Positions 59,712 to 64,000 of a stretch of DNA of 64,000 nt are shown here, piece after piece. The notes under the pieces were generated by a model. The model saw only the letters and a list, made by a program, of their open reading frames with translations. It was not told the origin of the DNA and searched no databases. The position numbers and the translations under genes are program-made. Numbering within the stretch: position 1 is the stretch's first letter; each line of letters opens with the position of its first letter. The DNA comes from Bacteroides cellulosilyticus (GTDB lineage: Bacteria > Bacteroidota > Bacteroidia > Bacteroidales > Bacteroidaceae): contig NZ_CP081903.1 of the NCBI RefSeq assembly GCF_020091405.1, forward strand, positions 3,720,501 through 3,784,500. Reading direction: 5' to 3'.

Positions 59712-60554
59712 ATGGCGATGAAAAGATTACTTTTGACCCTGATGTTATTGGGAACTTCTCTTTTGATTTTTGCACAGGATTATCCTTTTTCGGTAGTAAA
59801 ATCGGGAACAGGAAAACAAGCGGTTATATTTATACCCGGTTTTGCATGCTCGGGTGATGTCTGGGCAGAAACAGTCAGCGTACTGAAAGACAGTTATACC
59901 TGCTATGTGCTGACTATGGCGGGCTTCTCGGGCGTTGCACCTGAAGAGTGTCCATCATTCGAAAGATGGAAAATGCAGATTGCAAAGTTTATCAAAGAGG
60001 AGCGGATAGAGAAACCTATTCTTGTGGGGCATAGTATGGGAGGTGGTTTGACACTTGCAATTGCGGCTGAATTCCCGGAGCTTACAGGAAAAATTGTGAT
60101 TGTAGATGCCTTGCCTTGTCTGATGGCTTTGACAGTTCCTGATTTTAAATCTGCTCCTGATAATGACTGCACTGATCTGATTGACAGGATTACAGCTATG
60201 GATGAGGAGCAATTTGTGCAAATGCAAAGAATGAGTGCGGCAACGCTTACCACTGATTCATTGAGATTTGCCGAAATAGTAAACTGGGGATTGGCATCTG
60301 ACAGAAAGACGTATGCTAAACTCTTCTGTGATTTCTCGAATACAGATTTAAGGGAATGTATAAAGAATATAGTTGTTCCTTCTCTCGTACTTTTGGAGCC
60401 TTATTTCAAACATATAGATACGGTCATTAAGAATCAATATAAGAATTTGTCAGTAGCACAAATCAGATATGCAGATAAAGGCTTGCATTTTGTGATGTTT
60501 GATGATAGGGAATGGTTCATTCATCAAATTTGTGAATTTATAAAAGAGCGTTAA
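59712..60554 (+). CDS. Exported alpha/beta hydrolase
   Basis: The 280-residue protein has a Sec signal (LLLTLMLLGTSLLIFAQ), then an alpha/beta fold: VIFIPGFACSGDVWAE (oxyanion region), PILVGHSMGGGLTLAIA with nucleophile Ser at about residue 108, and KGLHFVMFDD with the catalytic His. It is likely an esterase or lipase-like enzyme in the periplasm. The sigma-factor gene begins at the very next base after its stop (TAAGTG), an unusual tight link. A second possible start Met is six bases in. Confidence 0.82.
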   Translation: MAMKRLLLTLMLLGTSLLIFAQDYPFSVVKSGTGKQAVIFIPGFACSGDVWAETVSVLKDSYTCYVLTMAGFSGVAPEECPSFERWKMQIAKFIKEERIEKPILVGHSMGGGLTLAIAAEFPELTGKIVIVDALPCLMALTVPDFKSAPDNDCTDLIDRITAMDEEQFVQMQRMSAATLTTDSLRFAEIVNWGLASDRKTYAKLFCDFSNTDLRECIKNIVVPSLVLLEPYFKHIDTVIKNQYKNLSVAQIRYADKGLHFVMFDDREWFIHQICEFIKER

Positions 60555-61031
60555 GTGGAATTTGAAGATATATATAGGAGGTACTGGAATAAAATATTCC
60601 GCTTATGCATGGGGTATGTAAATGACTGCAGCTTAGCTCAGGACATGGCTCAGGAAACTTTTATTAAAGTCTGGCAATATCTGCCTACCTTCAGGAATGA
60701 AGCCAATATTGATACTTGGATATTTCGTATTGCAACCAATAACTGTCTGCGTCAGCTGGAACGGAAGAAGCAAATCTTATCTACGCAGTTTCCTGCCGAT
60801 TTATTTGAAGATGAAAAGACGGATATTGAGCCGCAGATTCAGTTACTATACAAGTTTATTGCAGAACTTTCGGAGATAGACCGCATTATCATTTCGCTGG
60901 AACTGGAAGATGTCAGGCAAGCGGATATAGCGCAAATCATTGGATTGTCGGAGAGTAATGTCCGTGTAAGAATTCATCGTATAAAAGCCCAGTTAACAAG
61001 AAAATTCAAAGAATATGGAGAGCAATATTGA
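60555..61031 (+). CDS. ECF-type RNA polymerase sigma factor
   Basis: The 158-residue protein has sigma region 2 (IYRRYWNKIFRLCMGYVNDCSLAQDMAQETFIKVWQYLPTF, with W/D-rich core) and region 4 (ELSEIDRIIISLELEDVRQADIAQIIGLSESNVRVRIHRIKAQL). The start is a GTG directly after the hydrolase TAA, so translation is probably coupled. It overlaps the next gene by 17 bp. The target promoters are unknown. Confidence 0.88.
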   Translation: MEFEDIYRRYWNKIFRLCMGYVNDCSLAQDMAQETFIKVWQYLPTFRNEANIDTWIFRIATNNCLRQLERKKQILSTQFPADLFEDEKTDIEPQIQLLYKFIAELSEIDRIIISLELEDVRQADIAQIIGLSESNVRVRIHRIKAQLTRKFKEYGEQY

Positions 61032-61608
61032 TATAAAAGAATTGTGGAACAGGCAGGCTGTTCCGGCTGCCGATCAATCTGAAATATTGAATAAGATCAG
61101 CCGTTTCAGAAAGAGCGGTCTTAAAAAGGGGATATTTCTTGATGTTATCTTAGTGTTGACTATCCTTTTTATGATATTTATCTGGATCTATTTCAAACCG
61201 CAATTCTTGAGTACTAAGATTGGAATCATTGTGGGAATCTTGCCGATGTGTATTGTGGTGGTAGTCAATCGGAAGATAACTTCTTTGTATAGGTCATTGG
61301 ACGAGAAACAGTCGAATATCGATTATCTGAATAATTTGCTTATGCTGAAAGGGAAAGAAACTTTCATGCAGACTAAGGTAATGAGTTTATATTTCATTTT
61401 GCTATCCTCCGGTATCTTTCTTTATATGTATGAATATACTCTTAATTCATCTTTTACATTCAGACTGATAGTGTATTCTGTTTTGTTTTTATGGATTGCC
61501 CTTAATTGGTTTGTTCTGCGTCCTGTAATGATTAAAAAGAATAGGTGGAAGATGGATTGCTTGATCAGACAGATCGAAAAGATTAAGTCGCAAGTGGATG
61601 AATTTTAG
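61015..61608 (+). CDS. Membrane protein, putative anti-sigma factor
   Basis: The 197-residue protein opens MESNIDIKELWNRQAVPAAD, where the short cytoplasmic ELW-type segment is typical of Bacteroidetes anti-sigma partners. It continues with two pairs of membrane helices (VILVLTILFMIFIWIYF, IIVGILPMCIVVVV, YFILLSSGIFLYMYE, LIVYSVLFLWIALNWFV). It overlaps the sigma gene by 17 bp. An anti-sigma role is inferred from context; no ZAS zinc motif is visible. Confidence 0.6.
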   Translation: MESNIDIKELWNRQAVPAADQSEILNKISRFRKSGLKKGIFLDVILVLTILFMIFIWIYFKPQFLSTKIGIIVGILPMCIVVVVNRKITSLYRSLDEKQSNIDYLNNLLMLKGKETFMQTKVMSLYFILLSSGIFLYMYEYTLNSSFTFRLIVYSVLFLWIALNWFVLRPVMIKKNRWKMDCLIRQIEKIKSQVDEF

Positions 61609-61658
61609 TTTCTAAAAAAAAGTTGTACATTTACTCGCTCAAAATAAAAAGATGCAGT

Positions 61659-62243
61659 ATGAAAATTTTAGTTACTTACGCCGTACAGGGTGAGTTTACG
61701 GAGTTAAAGTTTCCCGGATTGATAGGAGAGGAAGAAGTTCACATCGGTTATATTCGTACAGGAGTAGGCAAAGTGAAGTCAGCTTATTATGTTTCTGAAG
61801 TGCTCAATCAGGCTAAGCCGGACTTGGTGATCAATGTAGGTACGGCGGGAAGCATTGATTGCCAGGTAGGAGATATTCTGGTGTGCCGTCATTTTATAGA
61901 CCGTGATATGCAGAAGTTAGCCGATATGGGCTTGGAATATGAGATTGATTCTTCTACTTTGCTGGCAGAGAAGGGATACTGTATGCATTGGGCAGGAGAA
62001 GGCATTTGTAATACAGGTGATACTTTTCTGACGGAACTTTCGGATGTGAAAGGCGATGTGGTCGATATGGAAGCTTTTGCGCAAGCCTTTGTTTGCCGTG
62101 CCAAGAATGTGCCTTTTATTGCTGTGAAGTATGTGACGGATATCATAGGACAGAACTCCGTGAAGCATTGGGAGGATAAACTGGCTGATGCTCGTAAGGG
62201 GTTGGGGGAATTCTTTGAACAGATAGGTGGAGCGGTAAAATAA
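61659..62243 (+). CDS. Nucleoside phosphorylase-family nucleosidase (MTA/SAH-type)
   Basis: The protein (194 residues from Met 61659) has the PNP/UDP phosphorylase fold of MTA/SAH nucleosidases: GYIRTGVGKVKSAYYVSEVL, PDLVINVGTAGSIDCQVGDILV and the end motif VVDMEAFAQAFVCRAKNVPFIAVKYVTDII, with the conserved Met-Glu for ribose binding and Asp for the base. It is shorter than MtnN (about 230 residues). The exact nucleoside is not certain. Confidence 0.8.
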   Translation: MKILVTYAVQGEFTELKFPGLIGEEEVHIGYIRTGVGKVKSAYYVSEVLNQAKPDLVINVGTAGSIDCQVGDILVCRHFIDRDMQKLADMGLEYEIDSSTLLAEKGYCMHWAGEGICNTGDTFLTELSDVKGDVVDMEAFAQAFVCRAKNVPFIAVKYVTDIIGQNSVKHWEDKLADARKGLGEFFEQIGGAVK

Positions 62244-62247
62244 GCAT

Positions 62248-62607
62248 CTACTTCAGCGTCTTAAACGAAAGGATATGATAGGTTACTCCTGCTGCAATAA
62301 TCAGGAGTATTACTTTTACCCATATATACGGTATGATAAAAAACACGCAGTAGAGCATGGTGATCCACATCAGCGAGATGGAAATTATCTTTGCACGTAG
62401 AGGGATGGCTTTGTTTTCACGAAAGTTGCGGATATAAGGGCCGAGATGCTTATGATTTAATAACCAGTTATACAGGCGAGGCGAACTTTTAAAGTAGAGT
62501 GCAGCCGTGAGTAGCAGAAATGGAGTAGTGGGTAGCAACGGCAGAAAAATGCCGAGGATACCAAGTGCCAAAGAGAGTGTACCAAGTGCTATATAAAGGG
62601 TTTTCAT
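62248..62607 (-). CDS. YbaN-family (DUF454) membrane protein
   Basis: This 119-residue protein has the DUF454 hallmark GIFLPLLPTTPFLLLTAALYFKSSPRLYNWL and LGPYIRNFRENKAIP, with three membrane segments. The function is unknown. It converges with the nucleosidase gene with only 4 bp between stops. Its -7 element (62612-62619) lies so close to the ATG that the mRNA is probably leaderless. Confidence 0.88.
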   Translation of the reverse strand: MKTLYIALGTLSLALGILGIFLPLLPTTPFLLLTAALYFKSSPRLYNWLLNHKHLGPYIRNFRENKAIPLRAKIISISLMWITMLYCVFFIIPYIWVKVILLIIAAGVTYHILSFKTLK

Positions 62608-62611
62608 GCCG

Positions 62612-62619
62612 CAAAAGTA
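62612..62619 (-). promoter_or_regulatory. -7 element of the YbaN gene, start-proximal
   Basis: On the minus strand it reads TActTTTG and ends only 4 bp before the ATG at 62607. Confidence 0.55.
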
Positions 62620-62682
62620 CTCTTTTTTTGTTTACGGAGAAAGTTCTGTTTGCTTTGTTATCTGACATTCACTTTAAATGCT

Positions 62683-62690
62683 TATGTTTG
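62683..62690 (+). promoter_or_regulatory. -7 element of the NAGPA-domain gene
   Basis: TAtgTTTG lies 26 bp before the ATG at 62717. Confidence 0.6.
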
Positions 62691-62716
62691 CGAAGAATTT
62701 TCAATAAAGTCAAAAC

Positions 62717-63574
62717 ATGTATTTGAGAAAGTCCGTCTTCACGCTATTGCTGATACTGTGTAATGTATTTGTTGTGGTGGCACAGACCACTGCAGATTCT
62801 TTAGCACTTGTTACTGCTCGTTGGAATGTAACTTCTATGGGAAAAGATGTACTTTGTCGCGAAGCGGAGTTCGTTTCTTTGTATGGTGTTCCGCAGCATG
62901 TTGCTATTCTTGAAATCAAACCGGAACAACATCGGTTTGACATTTTAATTCATTCTCCTAAAGAAGAAACCAGTAATGCTGCCCGTCGTTCCGGTGCAGT
63001 GGCGGCTATTAACGGTTCTTATTTCAATATCAAGCAAGGAACTTCTATCTGCTATTTGCGGAAAGACGGGGTGGTGGTGGATACTACTGCGACCGGTGTA
63101 CTCAGTACTGTATCCAATGGTGCCGTGAAAATAGATAAAGGGAAACTGGACATCATAGCTTGGAAGAAACAGGATGAGAAAACTTGCGAACAGAAAGAAG
63201 GGAGTATTCTCGTTTCCGGTCCGTTGATGCTGCTGGATGGAAAAGCTTGTGATTTGTCTGCTTGTAACCGGTCATTCGTTCAGACTAAACATCCACGGAG
63301 TGCCGTAGCTCTGATGAAGGATGGAACGGTATTTCTGATTGCGGTTGCGGGCCGTTTCGAAGGTAAGGCGGAAGGTATCAATATCCCTGAGTTGACACAT
63401 CTTCTTCGTGTATTGGGTGCAAGGAAAGCTTTGAACCTGGATGGTGGTGGTTCTACTACACTCTGGAGTGCTTCCGCACCGGATAATGGAATTGTAAACA
63501 AGCTTACTGACAATAAACTTTATGATAATAAAGGGGAGCGTAAGGTTGCCAATTCACTTTGTGTTTATGAATAA
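62717..63574 (+). CDS. Exported phosphodiester glycosidase (NAGPA-domain) protein
   Basis: The 285-residue protein has a Sec signal (LLLILCNVFVVVAQ) and a NAGPA domain: SGAVAAINGSYFNIKQGTSICYLRKDG, HPRSAVALMKDGTVFLIAVAGR and the diagnostic LGARKALNLDGGGSTTLW. The human counterpart removes GlcNAc from phosphodiesters; bacterial members such as those in Bacteroides act on phosphodiester-linked sugars in the envelope. It has its own promoter. The substrate is not known. Confidence 0.88.
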   Translation: MYLRKSVFTLLLILCNVFVVVAQTTADSLALVTARWNVTSMGKDVLCREAEFVSLYGVPQHVAILEIKPEQHRFDILIHSPKEETSNAARRSGAVAAINGSYFNIKQGTSICYLRKDGVVVDTTATGVLSTVSNGAVKIDKGKLDIIAWKKQDEKTCEQKEGSILVSGPLMLLDGKACDLSACNRSFVQTKHPRSAVALMKDGTVFLIAVAGRFEGKAEGINIPELTHLLRVLGARKALNLDGGGSTTLWSASAPDNGIVNKLTDNKLYDNKGERKVANSLCVYE

Positions 63575-63611
63575 AAGCGGAAGATTTAAACTGTAATCCT
63601 TAGAATTTTTG

Positions 63612-63619
63612 TACTTTTG
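63612..63619 (+). promoter_or_regulatory. -7 element of the queD gene
   Basis: TActTTTG lies 70 bp before the ATG at 63690. The 64-nt leader shows no recognised preQ1 riboswitch motif. Confidence 0.55.
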
Positions 63620-63689
63620 TGCCGTGCCGAGGTGACATTAGGTGCGACAACAGACAAAGTATTTTCTTAATTAGCGTATTAACAAGAAT

Positions 63690-64000
63690 ATGTATACAGT
63701 TATCAAACGCATGGAAATATCAGCTGCCCATAGCCTGAAACTTTCCTATCGCAGCAAATGTGAGGATCTGCATGGTCACAATTGGATTATCACAGTCTAC
63801 TGCCGTTCCCGGAAACTCAATGCCGATGGAATGGTAGTTGATTTCAGTCACATCAAAGAAACGGTGAAAGGAAAGCTCGATCACCGTAATTTGAATGAAG
63901 TTCTTCCATTCAATCCTACCGCAGAGAATATAGCCCGCTGGATATGTGAGCAGATATCTACTTGCTTTAAAGTCGAGGTGCAGGAATCTGAATCCAATGT
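63690..64000 (+). CDS. queD: 6-carboxytetrahydropterin synthase (QueD), 5' part
   Basis: The frame opens MYTVIKRMEISAAHSLKLSY and runs off the window end, 103 codons being visible. It has the QueD zinc-binding histidines in SAAHSL and DLHGHNWII, the catalytic Cys in SKCEDLHGH, and the conserved GMVVDFSHIK, LDHRNLNEVLPFNPTAENIARWI. The family makes 6-carboxy-tetrahydropterin from dihydroneopterin triphosphate in queuosine synthesis. The full protein is about 110-120 residues, so little is missing. Confidence 0.9.
   Translation, partial: MYTVIKRMEISAAHSLKLSYRSKCEDLHGHNWIITVYCRSRKLNADGMVVDFSHIKETVKGKLDHRNLNEVLPFNPTAENIARWICEQISTCFKVEVQESESN

Noticed and set aside
63620..63689. preQ1 riboswitch in the queD leader
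   Set aside because: No preQ1 aptamer-like motif or following expression platform was seen.

Overview
The window is chromosomal DNA of a Bacteroides-type gut bacterium (order Bacteroidales). This rests on a SusC/SusD pair, a one-protein hybrid two-component regulator, many secreted CAZymes with lipoprotein or Sec signals, DUF4831/DUF2141 proteins, and TAnnTTTG -7 promoter elements in front of more than twenty genes. No species is assigned.

Layout. 1-2230: end of secG, an MFS transporter and an orphan PqqD-like protein. 2180-7676 (minus): DUF4831 protein, a lactonase-type propeller lipoprotein and a GH3 glucosidase. 7866-8533: HigB/HigA-like toxin-antitoxin pair. 8620-9017: tmRNA. 9088-23960: a pectin-degradation cluster without its own SusC/D: GH2, CE8 esterase, hybrid two-component regulator, PL10-CE8 fusion and a propeller glycosidase. 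It is interrupted by an IS110-family element at 20755-22080. 24251-28623: serine hydrolase, two L,D-transpeptidases and a MATE exporter. 28577-40552 (minus): a compact Sus-like locus (SusR-like regulator, SusC, SusD, SusE/F-like triple-repeat protein, GH27-like enzyme, carbohydrate-binding lipoprotein, GH97), probably for an alpha-linked glycan. 40794-44964: PAS protein, DinB, heparinase II/III-type lyase, YccF and a 47-residue small protein. 45243-51491: LytTR regulator, TonB receptor, DUF2141 and transglutaminase-like lipoprotein. 51519-55666 (minus): HExxH lipoprotein, CutC, RNase Y, ZapA and a coiled-coil partner. 56472-64000: DUF2141 protein, tandem paralogous membrane proteins with a winged-helix regulator, GNAT, hydrolase/sigma/putative anti-sigma operon, nucleosidase, YbaN, NAGPA-domain protein and the start of queD.

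Two non-coding findings stand out. First, the 5' non-coding end of the IS110 element reads as a bridge RNA. It has two internal loops, and four 7-8 nt guides match, in the expected order and strand, the left target, right target, left donor end and right donor end of this very insertion; the empty target is a REP-like hairpin. Second, five intergenic regions carry arrays of diverged repeats that all have a 22-bp period although their sequences differ (3372-3503, 20534-20665, 24000-24109, 33775-33950 and around 55808-56062). The last is folded into a perfect 54-bp inverted repeat.

Start codons were often moved inward from the longest frame because a promoter element or signal peptide showed that the longer frame cannot be the real one. 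All functional assignments come from reading motifs by eye; no database search was run.
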